A stretch of 64,000 nucleotides of DNA, taken from NCBI RefSeq assembly GCF_947242115.1, contig NC_074723.1, forward strand, positions 18,441,001 to 18,505,000, read 5' to 3'. A program made the position numbers and the translations under genes. Each line of letters begins with the position of its first letter. Within the stretch, counting starts at the first letter, position 1. This document shows positions 11,136-23,500 of the stretch, piece by piece. This stretch comes from Biomphalaria glabrata (lineage: Eukaryota; Mollusca; Gastropoda; Planorbidae). The notes beneath the pieces are model-generated. The model was given only the letters and a program-made list of their open reading frames with translations, was not told the origin of the DNA and searched no databases.

Positions 11136-11527
11136 GAATAAAAGAAAAATAATATATTCAAATTAGAAGATTTGGGGTAGGTGTCGTACTTTAGTATAAC
11201 AAAAACAGAGTTAATATCTGAAGCTTTATTACACTGAATGACGAAAATAACTACACACATAGACACGGAAGATAGTCAGTGCACAATCTCACATGAGTTC
11301 ACACATATGAACAAATACCAGGAGTAACAATCGATGTAAACACACACACATTCACCACAATAGACTACTAATTATAAAGATCCCCCCTCCCCCCCTCCAA
11401 AAAAAATCTATTATCTGAATAAATCACAAAGTGCTGTATATTTAATTTATGATTGCAATTTACAACCAAAGTTTAAAAATATAAAATTTGTTGATGTTAT
11501 TTTAAATATTTGTTTCTCTTCTACTAG

Positions 11528-11710
11528 GAGTTAAAGAACATTCCTATACCAAACATTGCTCGAGTCACTCTCGACGTCCAAGATGCTACACATCATTCTG
11601 GAGTTTGGCCAACTCAAAAAGAAAGTCAAACGATTGGCTGGTTCGCAGACCCGCTTCGGTTACCTCCCTGCTGTAAGAGGACCTGGCCTAAGAGTTATAG
11701 TTTTGTTTGA
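11528..11710 (+). other. Exon-like open segment ending in a stop, unidentified
   Basis: A strong acceptor TTTGTTTCTCTTCTACTAG is followed by 60 open codons. They include QKESQTIGWFADPL, distantly like the ..LGWFAHP.. block of family 1 glycoside hydrolases, then a stop at 11708. The likeness is too short to name a gene. There is no confident partner exon beyond the weak one at 10637. Confidence 0.25.
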
Positions 11711-12439
11711 ATTGGAGAAATATATTGAGATTTGGATCAGGAGAAAAAACAGACATTCTTTTAATTGTCATTTCATAATTAAAGAAACACAAGTTTAAAT
11801 GATGTCACTTAACAAATTAACAGTAATATATTTTATTGGCAAATGCTGTAGTAATTTACTGACCGTTATGATTTTTAACAATATGAAAAGGGGGACGTAG
11901 CAGGGTACCCGGGTTCAAGAATATGAGGATCCGTTTTCACCGTTGCTAAAAAAAAATGCAATAAGGTTAATTTCGACCAACAAAATAATAGGGTAATATT
12001 ATACACACCGATACGTTATCAGAAAGGCAATTCAAGGTACCTATGTACCACCTTTTAAAAGTAATAGTGTAGTTACACTTTTTTTTTCAGTGAAACATCT
12101 TACGAGCAGTGTTATGAACCTAATTCCCAGTGCTTGTCTTTAAAGTAATGAACGACTGACTTTCAATAGCCCCTCTTGGACAGTATGCCATGAGTCTCTT
12201 CGTACCGTGGTTGCTAGGCCATTGTATGAAGAGAGTTCATAGTTTGAAGTGTCTTTGAATATATGCAATCTAATAGATAAACAAACCTGGCATTTTACCA
12301 ACAAAACAAAAACTTATTGCTACACTTTTCGGATACATGCAACTTGCAATAGTAAACATATGTAAAAAAAAAATGAAATTAAATATTTATATTGAAAGAA
12401 TTGAAATGTTATTTATTTATTTATTTAGTGTTTAGCGGG
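11711..12439. other. Unassigned AT-rich stretch
   Basis: No coding, RNA or element signal was found. Contains poly-A/T runs and an ATTTATTTATTT tract near 12412. Confidence 0.45.
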
Positions 12440-12860
12440 TCCACATTTCGAATTCCAGAGTTGTTTCCGTATGCGAGTTAATGGTAAGGAATTGTCTTCG
12501 AACATTAAGGACGAGTGTAGTATTTCACTTGACCACGCAAACCCAGTTGAGACTTGCATATCTTACAACATCTGATGGAGACATAGCCATAGTTGGTGGT
12601 CGGTCTACGTTTTCTTTTGGTCTTCTGCACCGGTCTTTGGCAAGGCGTTTCTTTGGGTCTCAAATGTGTGTCTCTCTTTCAGAGGTCATCTGCTGCCATC
12701 TGCTTTTCTCTAGGTCAGTAATGGCCAAATAACTGCTGAGTTGATCCTTGTAGCGCTTTCGGAAGGTACCAAAATGCCCTCCTCCAAAAAGATCGCCTTT
12801 AGCATGCGGTAAACCCCATGCGGTATAGGTATACGAACCAGGACAGCTGTCGACTAGTGC
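12440..12860 (-). mobile_element. LINE 3' coding fragment
   Basis: The minus strand reads RKRYKDQLSSYLAITDLEKS, then RWQQMTSERETH, and ends with a C..C-type finger ICKSQLGLRGQVKYYTR. This order (basic RYKDQL block, W..A/TSER block, terminal finger) is the C-terminal tail of jockey/CR1-like LINEs. Two or more frame changes are needed to follow it. Upstream, LKAIFLEEG fits the preceding R.P..F..EL block. Only the last ~130 codons survive. Confidence 0.65.
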
Positions 12861-13374
12861 TTTTAGACCATCCGCACAGGGCCTCCAACAGTCATGATTA
12901 TTTGCAAGGTAGTCTTGCTAGTGTATGCCTATTATGGATATAACGATAAAGAGTGAGTTAATGTGCATGTATAAAGTTGTATACTTTATTCACTTAGTTT
13001 CTGGGGCTATTGAGGACTTACACACAATTTTGTTTTGACACTTGGCATTTGTAAAACGTCTGTTTCAATATTGAGCCTATTTAAAATCCCATATCTGATG
13101 TAAGTGTATCTTTGGTATCTTTGGTGATATTAAGAGAGTACCGCACTATTTCTCTAGTAAAAAAAAGTGCGTCAAAGTTGAATTAGCAAAGCGCGGGGCG
13201 GATTAATACTTTATTGTGAGGTACATTCAAGGCAGTCGAGCATATTTGTTTGTAATGGGTTTGGTTGAAATATCATACTCGTGTTCAGAAAGTTGTATTG
13301 TAGGCTTTCTAATTGTTGCGTAAAAAGCGTCATCTGAACGACAGTGAACCACTCTGAAGAAATTTGACCGCTCT
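12861..13374. other. Unassigned stretch
   Basis: No gene recognised. Holds the first copy of a GACCGCTCTGACTACCCTA unit (about 13366) that recurs at 13883-13950. Confidence 0.4.
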
Positions 13375-13882
13375 GACTACCCTAACCTTGTTGATGATGT
13401 CCAAGAGCTGAGCCGAAGGCTCTTTGAGCTCTAAGTTTGAAAAAAAACCTGTTTGGACGCCAAACAGTAAAAAAAAAAAAACCTGTGAGAACACAGTTTG
13501 TTTGAGAGAGACCCGAGTCAATGCCTATGTAAAACATTGCTGTTTCCAATGCCTTTGGCCCCGACGCATGCTTGGCTGCACATGGCCGAAGGCCGAGGGC
13601 ACCGGGAGCCTCCGCCATTTTCCTTCGCTGTACCAAGCTAGCTGTGCGGGAACCGCCATTGATGTAACGGTCCCTTTAAGGAACAGCGCATGGATGTGGG
13701 ACGTGTTCGTGGGGACTTTTTTACAACTCCGCCCGTACAATGGGTGGACTCTCGTCTACCCGTGGGCATCCCCACGGGAGTCTTGTGTTGCTACCCATTT
13801 AGCCTAGCCACTTCCTCCAATGGCCGTTTCCACGCGGGCGCCACGATGAGGCAGGGCAACGTGCCCGCGACTACCCTAACCT
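13375..13882. other. GC-rich insert bounded by a 14-bp direct repeat
   Basis: The direct repeat GACTACCCTAACCT occurs at 13375-13388 and 13869-13882. Between them lie about 480 bp that are clearly more GC-rich than the surroundings (for example CCCGTGGGCATCCCCACGGG), with overlapping open frames on both strands but no recognisable protein. The inner 13401-13433 segment matches 9764-9796 in reverse. The 14-bp repeat could be a target duplication or part of the adjoining 24-bp tandem unit. Confidence 0.5.
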
Positions 13883-13950
13883 GACCGCTCTGACTACACT
13901 ACCCTGGCCGCTCTGACTACCCTACCATGACCGCTCTGACTACCCTACCC
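13883..13950. repeat. Short ~24-bp tandem repeat
   Basis: Three imperfect units of GACCGCTCTGACTACCCTA plus a few bases, directly after the GC-rich insert; one more unit lies before it at about 13366. Confidence 0.7.
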
Positions 13951-14099
13951 TGTAGAAAAAACACAAGCTACAGCAAATCAACAGAAATGACGGACCTGAG
14001 AGAAGATGGACCTCCAGCTGAAAGGTTTATGACCATGTCAGTGAAAGACAGAGTCATCTGGAAGCCAACAGGCCAAAAATTATCATCTTTATCATGACC

Positions 14100-15770
14100 A
14101 CCACTACCACACTTAATTTATCAATTTAATTTTAGCGGCCTCCGAAAGGGGAATAGCCGCTATTAGTTTTGTGTGACTATTAGTTTTGTGTTGCCGACAG
14201 GCTGTCCCGTTTAGATCTCAGAAACTAGAAGAGAAAATGAAAATCGGACATCGTGATATTTTAGATCATTTGAAGTTCTGATGCAACGGCTACTTTTTCT
14301 CTTTACCGAAAGTGAACCATCTAATTTTTAAAATTATCTATGCAAGCAGATTTAAAAAAAAAATGCACCACATTTAAATGAAAAACTCCAGGGGAGGTAT
14401 GTTTTTAGAAAAGGTAACATCTTCATTAATAGCTCATGATTCATTCATAGATTCGAACATGGGTAAAAAAAAATGTGCACAATGGTAAAAGTTTCACTGG
14501 ATCATTATAAAGAATATTTTCCATTTATTAACTAACTGATGAAATGAAAAACTGATTCAAATGTTTTTAAATATTAAAAAAAAACGCTACTTTTATAGCC
14601 TACAGTTTTGACATAACCTCATTACGTATTAACAAAAATCTAAATAAGACTAAATAGAGGCTAGATGTAGATCTGGATTTAGATTTAAATGTATTAATAA
14701 TTTGAACAGAATGTGCATCTATGATTTATTAAGGCAATAGCTTATCTGCTGAGAGCTTAGGGGTGCAGATGTATTTATCAAGTATAGGCCTACGTTAGAA
14801 TCACATTAAGAACCGGATCGGACGTGAACAGCATTCCGTACACTATCACTAGTAGGCACTAGATTGGACTAAGTCTAGTAATCCTCATCATATAAATCTA
14901 GTAATTTTAAGATTAAGATTATTTATAGTTTATGATCTAGATATAGAGTTTTAGGCTATAGAGTTTTATATGATGATATAGAGTTGATCTGGTCAAAGCT
15001 CTGGATCTCAATCTTCAATCATTTCTTGACAATTTCGACGCGATATTTTCGTATCAATTGAAACATAACAATTAATAACTTCCGACTATTACATCGTAGT
15101 CCAAACCTCTGCAGGATGGTAAGGAATGGGGTAGGGTTCGAACAGGAGAAGCTAAAGAGGACAGCACGGAGCGCATTCCACACAACCAGACAGCCATCAT
15201 TCAGGGATATTCTTTGTATTCTAACTATATCTCTAAAGTAGACAAAAAATAACTTCATTTTTATTAGGAAATAATTTAAATCCAAAACAAAAAATGCTTT
15301 TTGTGTCAAGTCTTTATGCTATTACTATCGGAGGAGGACTCGCTGTGTATTATATGCTTTAAAAGGAGTTGTTGTTTTTTTTTGTTACATTCTGTCTGAT
15401 AAACGCTGGCCCATGGGCGGACATTGGGGGTCACCTTAGAGTTTGTTTAAAACACAAACTCCTTTTGTAATCTTGTTTAAACATAGGTAATAATATCGAT
15501 TTTACTTGATTAACAGACACAATGGATTATAACTGCAATTTGTTTTTGTCCTTGAAGAAAACAATAAAACATATTTTCTCCTCCTTTTGTCATCCCCATA
15601 AGAGGGTAAGGAGCGCACCAAGGTTTGAGAAACGATGACCTTAAAACTTGAACAACATAAACAAAGAGAAACTTACACTATGAGAGAGAGAGAGAAAGAG
15701 AGGTTGTAGATGATATGAATATAATGCACACTGACATATTGTGATAAACATAGCGCATTTATCACGGTGG
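14100..15770. other. Unassigned stretch
   Basis: No gene recognised. Near 14135-14260 a moderately GC-rich segment (GCGGCCTCCGAAAGGGGAAT, GACAGGCTGTCCCGTTTAGA) looks like an interspersed repeat but has no second copy in the window. The rest is AT-rich. The minus-strand open frame at 15019-15309 has no family match. Confidence 0.4.
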
Positions 15771-16026
15771 TCAAAAAAAAAAGTTCCCCTTTTCAGACCT
15801 TGTGGTCTATAGGGCAGATGATGTAAAGTTCATCTGTTTCTGTGGCCTACGGTTTACGAGGGTGTGATGTGGCCAGCAAAACGACTAACCGCCTTTACTT
15901 TTCACCAACTAACGTCATTTACCCATTAGAGTTGGTTGGACTCAGGGCGAAAGATCCCGTAATTAAAAATCCCAGTCTTCACCAGGATTTGAACCGGGGA
16001 CCCTCGGTTCGGAAGCCAAGCGCTGG
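15771..16026 (-). mobile_element. tRNA-derived SINE (family A), head-truncated
   Basis: Same body as 9173-9447 on the minus strand, with poly-A-side flank AAAAAAAAAAGTTCCCC, CAGACCTTGTGGTC and CCAGCAAAACGAC. The tRNA-like head is cut at AAGCGCT near 16023. An open frame across it (from 15842) is a by-product of the SINE. Confidence 0.8.
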
Positions 16027-16039
16027 AATGAGCATGTAA

Positions 16040-17078
16040 TTGTTCGCTTCAGAATCCATCCGTGCTCTGTTTACATCAGAAACTATTATTATTGCTTTTG
16101 TACAGCGCATGTTTCCTATTCATGACAGTCTTAGTCAGATTTATGCTAATGAGCCATACATCACAATAAAAATAAATCTACGCGTCTCTAACTACATGTT
16201 TCTATGCGCACGAAGCAATAATATTTTCAAAAAGTGTACTCGTTCACTACGGCAGTGATTAAAACCGTAAATAATCCCAAAAGTCAAAATATTTCATAAC
16301 TCTGCAATATGTGTAGTCTTGCAAGACATGAATCGTAGACTTAACAACATGCTATATAAATAAAAGGTAATTAGTTACACTTTTAACTAGGCCAAACTCT
16401 GATACCTTAAGCTAAAATAAGTAGGTATCTAGTTTTTGTCAAAGAATTAAAAGTAAAAGTAGAATTGTAATCTAGATTTAGACTCTTAGACTAATCTTAG
16501 TCTAGGCTCAACCTGGCTAAATTTAATGTTAGTGAAACAGACATTGAAATATAGAGACTGGTTGACAGACATTGGTTTCATTAGTTGAAAGACGAATTTT
16601 TATCGTCTAGAATCTAGAATGTATAAAGAATAGACATCTACGAGAAGCACTACAAACGGATGTAGTGTATTTAAGACAATGCTTTATATTAGCTTTAGAC
16701 TTTAAAGTGTATAAGATGTTTTTTTTTTAAATCACATCGCTCAGAGTGTTGCTTTTAAAGAGAATATTATAAAATCTTAAAACAATTTACTGGCATTCAT
16801 GTGGCCCTTTCGGTTGCTCTACCGGACCAAGGCGAAAGCAAAACTTAATTTCACTTGATAGAATGTATCACACATTGGCCTCTGACATGAAAACTAACAC
16901 ACTTCCAGTCATACGTACAGACAATCCAACTGGCATATACACGTAAAAATGGATTATACACACATATACACATTCATTTGTAACCTCTCTACCGTTTTGT
17001 TTTTATTTGAAATGTGTAATACATGTAGATCTAGATCTATCATCTAATTATAACATTTTAGGCCTACTACATTTTATC
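16040..17078. other. Unassigned AT-rich stretch
   Basis: No coding or element signal I can support. TCTAGA and TAGGCC words occur. Confidence 0.4.
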
Positions 17079-17196
17079 ATTAGCTACAGACCTTACATTA
17101 GCTACAGACCTTACATTAGCTACAGACCTTACATTAGCTACAGACCTTTACAGACCTTACATTAGCTACAGACCTTACATTTGCTACAGACCTTCA
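17079..17196. repeat. 18-bp tandem repeat, about 6 copies
   Basis: The unit is TTAGCTACAGACCTTACA. Starts at 17081, 17099, 17117 and 17135 are exactly 18 bp apart; a short internal duplication TTACAGACC breaks the phase before the last two copies. Confidence 0.9.
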
Positions 17197-17905
17197 TACA
17201 GATATTCCGTGTTCAGGGGAAAAAAAAGAAATATCCATTTAGTTTTATGAATGAAATTGTATTTGTTTTATTTTGATATTAAATATATGAGGTCGACAGG
17301 ATGTAATTGTTTTCTTTAGCTTCTATTTTAAAGGAACGTCTATAATGTATTATATAATATTATAATGTATAACTATTAGGTTACGATTTAAAACAAAACA
17401 GGAATGTCGTTTGTATAATAAAACATTAAAAGTTGAATTGAAAGAAAATTACACACCTAAGTCAATGACTGCTTAACAAAATTATCTTCTATAAAATATT
17501 AGTAGGCCTATGTCGGTTTTAGGAATACGTATTGGAACGAAACTACGGGGAAAAAAATATCATTTCGGGAAAATAAATCGCTACAGTTGCGATCTTAAAA
17601 GATCTTAGTTGTTCTTGGCTCACGGTCAGTAATAACAAGTTAATACAAGTTAAAGTTTCGTATTTTGTTCGTCCACCCATGAGTCAGTGAGTCAGCCAAT
17701 GAGTGAGCTATGGTTTGGGCTTATATATTTATAGAATTAATCAAAAATATTTTATTTTGCGACATTTTTGCTAACAAAAGCAAACCCAATTCATAATGTT
17801 GACCTTTCAATATGAGTAATGTAAGAGTATAAGGCTCTATTTCATATAGTAATGAATCGCTGATTGATTTCTGTTTTAATGTTGCAGTTAACCGCTGACA
17901 GAAAG

Positions 17906-18105
17906 ATGCTCGTCTTTGATCGCTGCTTTATTCGAGCATGGCTTTGGCTGGTCTTAGCTCTGTCTGCAATGCCTCCTGTGAATACTTTAACGTCTGACTA
18001 TCAAATCAAAGTGCGCACTTATGAAAGTAATTTCACCATACCAAAGACATTTATCGCTCATACTTTTACGTTTGAAGCCTTGAAGTGGAACAAGTTTCGA
18101 ACTCA
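17906..18105 (+). CDS. HPSE: Heparanase-like, coding exon 1
   Basis: Residues 1-66. The ATG at 17906 is preferred because it starts directly before a signal peptide (CFIRAWLWLVLALSA). An in-frame ATG at 17864 lies upstream of an acceptor-like TTTAATGTTGCAG at 17887 and is probably intronic. Donor ACTCA|GTAAAT, phase 2. Contains a glycosylation sequon NFT. Confidence 0.85.
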
Positions 18106-20311
18106 GTAAATCATTTTTATTTCTTTTTGTTTATTATTGATTTAAAGTTTGGTTGATGCAGGACCTCCCACACACACAGGGGGGGAAAAAATGCACACTA
18201 TACAACTTTTAAAACAAAAACAAATTTTCATAAAAATGTATTCGTACTATATAATTATGACACATTTATAAGCAAAATAACCACTCCTTATAGAATTACG
18301 GAAGATCTAGATCCAAAATGTTAAAAAATTGTGATATAGTAGGCCTGTCACTGGCGGATCCAGGGGGGGGGGGGCGGTAGGGGCGATCGCCCCCCCCCCC
18401 CCACTCGGCCGACCCCCCCCCCCCGAAGCGGGGGGGCGGACGAATTATAGTATAGAATTCACACAATTTGTATGCGAATTTATTACTTATGTTAATAATA
18501 TATACTAATTATTTATATTTCAACCTATTTTTAGATTATTTCGACCCCTCCTTCTAGTATTTTGGCCGATTTGGTAGGGTCGGAAGGGGGCGATGGCATC
18601 AATCCGCCCCCCCCCCCCACCACCATAAACTTTCGAGTGGGGGGGCGGTCCTATTTATTTATAGAAATCACAGTTTGCTAACAGAATCAATTAAATATCT
18701 CTATGATTAAAACTTGTTATTGGTATTTTAACCGGTCTTTATATAATTTCGTTCACCTGTTGGCCGATTGGAAGGGGAAGAGAAAATACCTCCACCGCCC
18801 TTCCCATCTTTGAGGGGGGGGGGCGGTTCTACTGTTATAGAGAAATCATAGTATGTGAACAAAATTAGTCGAATATCTATATAATATAAACAGGTGGAAG
18901 TGCGATACATGCAATCCCCTTCCCCCCATCGGACAAATCAATACTTTTTCTTTTTGTATTATAGTAAGAAATTACAAAATTAAAAAAATCTGTCACTAAT
19001 ATAATTTATATATGCTATAAAGTAAATTCTTATATCGAGTCGCCCAACCCCTATTCTTTAATGCAAAATGCAATCAATAGCAGAAATTATAAAAAGGAGC
19101 GAGAATTAATAGTTTTCATTTTACCGCCCTTGCCCTTTCCAGACAGAGTTTGTGTAATTTGACATGAATTTATCATAACTATTTTAAGAAAGACTTTGCT
19201 TTGGAAAAGTTATAATTCAAACGAAATTTTTCAATATAACAGTCACGGTTGAGATGAGTTCAAAAGCCAGATAATCTTTTCTTAGTCGACTTTTTCCAAC
19301 CTTTACTCTATCTCATATTTTTCTAGTTAAATAAATTTAGGACTATAACTCACAATGTATGCTAGAATTTTATTGAATATTATTAATCGAATTTTTTTTT
19401 CGGCGGCGATCCTCAAAACCTTAATCTAAATATGTGGGGTATCTAATCTTTTCAAAGAACAAATCGGTTTTATTTGCAATGTATTAAGGGACTATAAATT
19501 CATATTAGAATATTTTTCTCATTATTCAAAAGGCACTTTATAATAGAATGAATAATGAGCTGTAGGGCACGAGAATGCGTTATTGCAGTGAAGAATGCCA
19601 GAAAACGCTTTTAGCGTTGAGGCTTCGCCCCGAACCTCACTGATAAATAATAAGCTGTAGATGTCAGGAGAATGCGTTTCTCCAGTGAGAAATGCAAGAA
19701 AACGCCCACTGATAAATAATGAGCTGTAGATGTCAGAAGAATGCGTTTCTCCAGTGAAAAATGCAAGAAAACGCTTTTAGCGTCGGGGCTTCGCCCCGAA
19801 CCCCACTGATAAATAATGAGCTGTAGATGTCAGAAGAATGCGTTTCTCTAGTGAAAAATGCAAGAAAACGCTTTTGGCGTCGCGGCTTCGCCCCGAACAC
19901 CACTAATAAGTAATGAGCTGTAGATGTCAGGAGTAGGCGTTTCAGCCGTGAAAAATGCAAGAAAACGCTTTTGGCGTCGGGGCTTCACCCCGAACACCAT
20001 TAATAAGTAATGAGCTGTAGATGTCAGGAGAAGGCGTTTCAGCCATGAAAAATGCAAGAAAACGCTTTTGGCGTCGGGGCTTCGCCCCGAACCCAACTAA
20101 TTAATAATACGCTGTAGATGTCAGAAGAATGCGTTTCTGCAGAGAAAAATGCAAGAAAACGCTTTTGGGCGTCGGGGCTTCGCCCCGAACCCCACTGAGG
20201 AAGCTTACAGCGCTCTCCCAGACCCCCATGCTTGCAAGAGAAAGACTGTTTTTTTTTTCTTTTTTTTTTCGCCGAAGATTGAGAAACAGTCTTATTTTAT
20301 TCTCATATATC

Positions 20312-20379
<68 letters not shown>

Positions 20380-20489
20380 TGTACGCACGTTTATGGATAG
20401 GGTTAGGGTTTACTGGGCGTTAGGGTTAGGGTTTGGAAAAAAAATCGCCCCCCCACTCCAAAGTTCTGGATCCGCCAGTGAGGCCTGTC

Positions 20490-20553
<64 letters not shown>

Positions 20554-23500
20554 CTTTGATGATGTTTGATTTCAAAAATACAAATTAATTTTCAATTTTT
20601 TGTAGATCTGAACAATTGCACCGCATGGCCGCTGCTTTGTCGCCTTCAACAGTGCGACTTTATTTTTCCCCAGTGGAGACGGCTAAACCTCATTCTAAAG
20701 CAAAGATTTTTAAACACGATGGGAAAAAAAGGAACAAGTTCAGGTCTTTGGAAAACTGGAACCTTGCTTGTAAGATTTCTCTTTGTTAAGAATGCGCATA
20801 ATATCCCAATTTTTTAACTGGAATATTACATGTAAGTGTCATTTATCTCTATATATAATTCTCTTCATGGCCCAAGAGAAGAAGTAAGAAGAAGTAAAGG
20901 AAAGATCACTCTCTTATTTCTGCGGATAGTCACCCCACGAAAAAACAAGAGGGGGGGGGGGGGGAGAACAAGTATTCACTGGTCACTACGGATGGCTGCC
21001 TGGTTGTGCCGTTTGCCCGCTGGACTGTCGTTTGGATTTATCAAATCCTGCCCGCTTCCATCCCCCTTCGTCCTTCAACTCTGAAGGAACATCCGAAACA
21101 TGTCAAACATTTTACAAACAAACATTTTACAAACACTAAGTAGCAGAGCCGGACTTAATCATTTTGGGGCCCTATGCGAAACGGATTTCGCAGGGCCAAG
21201 TTTGGGTAGGGAAGCGGATAATAAGTGAAATTTAAGAGTTTGTATTAGAAAATAAATTCGTCCATGCATTTTATTCATTCTTTACTGCGTACAGAATTAC
21301 TTTAAGTGCCTTGCGTGTAGCAAAGTCATACAGTATATCATAATAATTCTGTTTCCTACACAGATCACGCTCAATAGCAAGAATTACCAAATGTTTCAAT
21401 CTATCTTTGAGAATTGTAGATCTAAGGTAATTCTTCATTAGTTTGAGGCGCGAGAAGCCTCTTTCACCAGATTCCACAATTACGGCTAATGCAAAATGCC
21501 GTTTTGTCGTGCGTAGGATTGGCGTTTTCCATATTGAATGACACTCCAAAATGACAATTTTTGTCTATATATTTCCGTATATTTTAAGGACTTTTTTAGT
21601 ATATTTTGCACTTTTGGGAGATTTCCAGGAGCTCCTGGTAAATTGACAGGAGGGCGCGGGAAATCTGTTTTTAGGTTATAAAATGGTTTAATTTAATATT
21701 TTATACACCTTGAATTAGTGCGGGTCCTATGAAAGTGCAGTGCCCACTGTGGTCGCATAGGTTGCAATGGTCTAAGGCCGGCCCTGCAAAATAGCGGCGT
21801 ATGCTACGCCGCCGGTCGACTAGTTAAGTTTTATTTTCACTCGGTCACAGGGGGGACAATTAATTTTCAATGTTCCTTTATTGCCAGTTAATCAGTTTGA
21901 ACCAGTGTACACGTTTTTCAAGGCCGTCGGCTGGGATGTTATGGTGGACTTTACGAACTTCAAAAGGAAAAGCGGACTTTGGAATACCATAGAGGCCAAA
22001 AAGTTTCTAGATCAGGCTTCTGCCAGTAATTTAAGCATTCGCTATTTTCAGATTGGAAGCGGTAAGTGTAAAGTAATATTGGCGTAGACTTGCGCACAGC
22101 TCCTCCGCAGTGAAGTCTACTACATTTGCTATGCAGTTACACGGCCAAAAATATTCCGTCACATTTTTTTTTCTAGTTATTAAGTAGTGAAATAAGGATT
22201 ATATTGTTTTACTCTGCTGTCATATGACATAATATATTATATCGAATCAACATCGCCAGCAAACTACATTAAATATTTTATCAATATCGGAAAATTATTT
22301 TATAGACCTTAAAAGAAAGTAAAGTTCCCCTTTCAGACCTTGTGGCAGATGATGTAAAGGTCATCTGTTTCTTCGGCCTACGGTTGACGAGGGTGTCATG
22401 TGGCCAGCAAAACAAACAATCGACTTTACTTTTATGTCTGGTACCCATTATAGCTGTTTGGACAACCTGGAACCCCCGGGTTCGGAAGCCAAGTGCTTTA
22501 CCGCTCGGCCAGCACGCCTGATTGATCTAAGCTTTAATGAAAATTCGCCACTATTATCCAGGGAGTAAAAAAAATAATAGATTCTTTTATATGAGCCGAG
22601 ATAGAATATCCACGATGACAATTATCTCGGAATAGAAAAAGAAAACAGATGCGCGATTTAATGGCCCTTGTGTTAATTTTTTTTAATCATCTTTAGAATT
22701 CATAATTAACATGTGCTTGCGCATTATCAGAGACAAATGCGTATCCTAAACGCTTTAACATCACTGCCAGCGTTCTACTGAAAGATTTAAAGTTATTGAA
22801 AATCCTCTTGGCGGGCTATCCCTTGTATGACAATGCCAAGCTGGTTGGTCCAGACGTAACATGCCCAAGCCAATCACTTCATTACTTGAAAAGGTAATTC
22901 ACGTTTGAAAAAAAAAGTTTAATATATGTCATGAATGTATTTTCTGTTTACTTTATCCGATCTATTGTATTATAGTTGGGACTTGATTTGTTTGACTTCC
23001 AGTTGAGCATAGGGCCGCAACAATGCTTAGCCATCGGACTCTGCGCAATCCAACTTATTGGGTCCATGTCTTCCATCTTAGACGGAGTCTGGGCAATCCA
23101 GCTTATTGGGTTCATGTCTTCCATCTTAGACGGAGTCTGGGCAATCCAACTTATTGGGTCCATGTCTTCCATCTTAGACGGAGTCCGGGCAATCCAGCTT
23201 ATTGGGTCCATGTCTTCCATCTTAGACGGACTCTGGGCAATTCAACTTATTGGGTATATGTCTTCCATCTTAAACGGAGTCTGGGCAATCCAGCTTATTG
23301 GGTCCATGTCTTCCATCTTAGACGGAATCTGGGCAATCCAACTTATTGGGTCCATGTCTTCCATCTTAGACGGAGTCTGGGCAATCCAGCTTATTGGGTT
23401 CATGTCTTCCATCTTAGACGGAGTCCGGGCAATCCAGCTTATTGGGTCCATGTCTTCCATCTTAGTCGGACTCTGGGCAATCTAGCTTATTGGGTTCATG

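Larger units (their letters stand above)
18349..20480. mobile_element. 2.1-kb hAT-like non-autonomous element in heparanase intron 1
   Basis: The ends are perfect 15-bp inverted repeats, CACTGGCGGATCCAG and CTGGATCCGCCAGTG. Exact 8-bp target duplications AGGCCTGT flank it at 18341-18348 and 20481-20488, the hAT size. The interior has several poly-G/poly-C blocks around 18363-18930, a ~97-bp subrepeat array (19560-20205), a TA tract and TTAGGG words near 20405. No transposase was recognised. Confidence 0.88.

Noticed and set aside
13975-14095. Short LINE-tail-like reading (DLREDGPPAERF, VKDRVIWKP)
   Set aside because: Only two weak motifs over 40 codons; too little to call an element.
20399-20437. 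Telomere-like TTAGGG words
   Set aside because: Only four to five imperfect copies inside a transposon; not a telomere.
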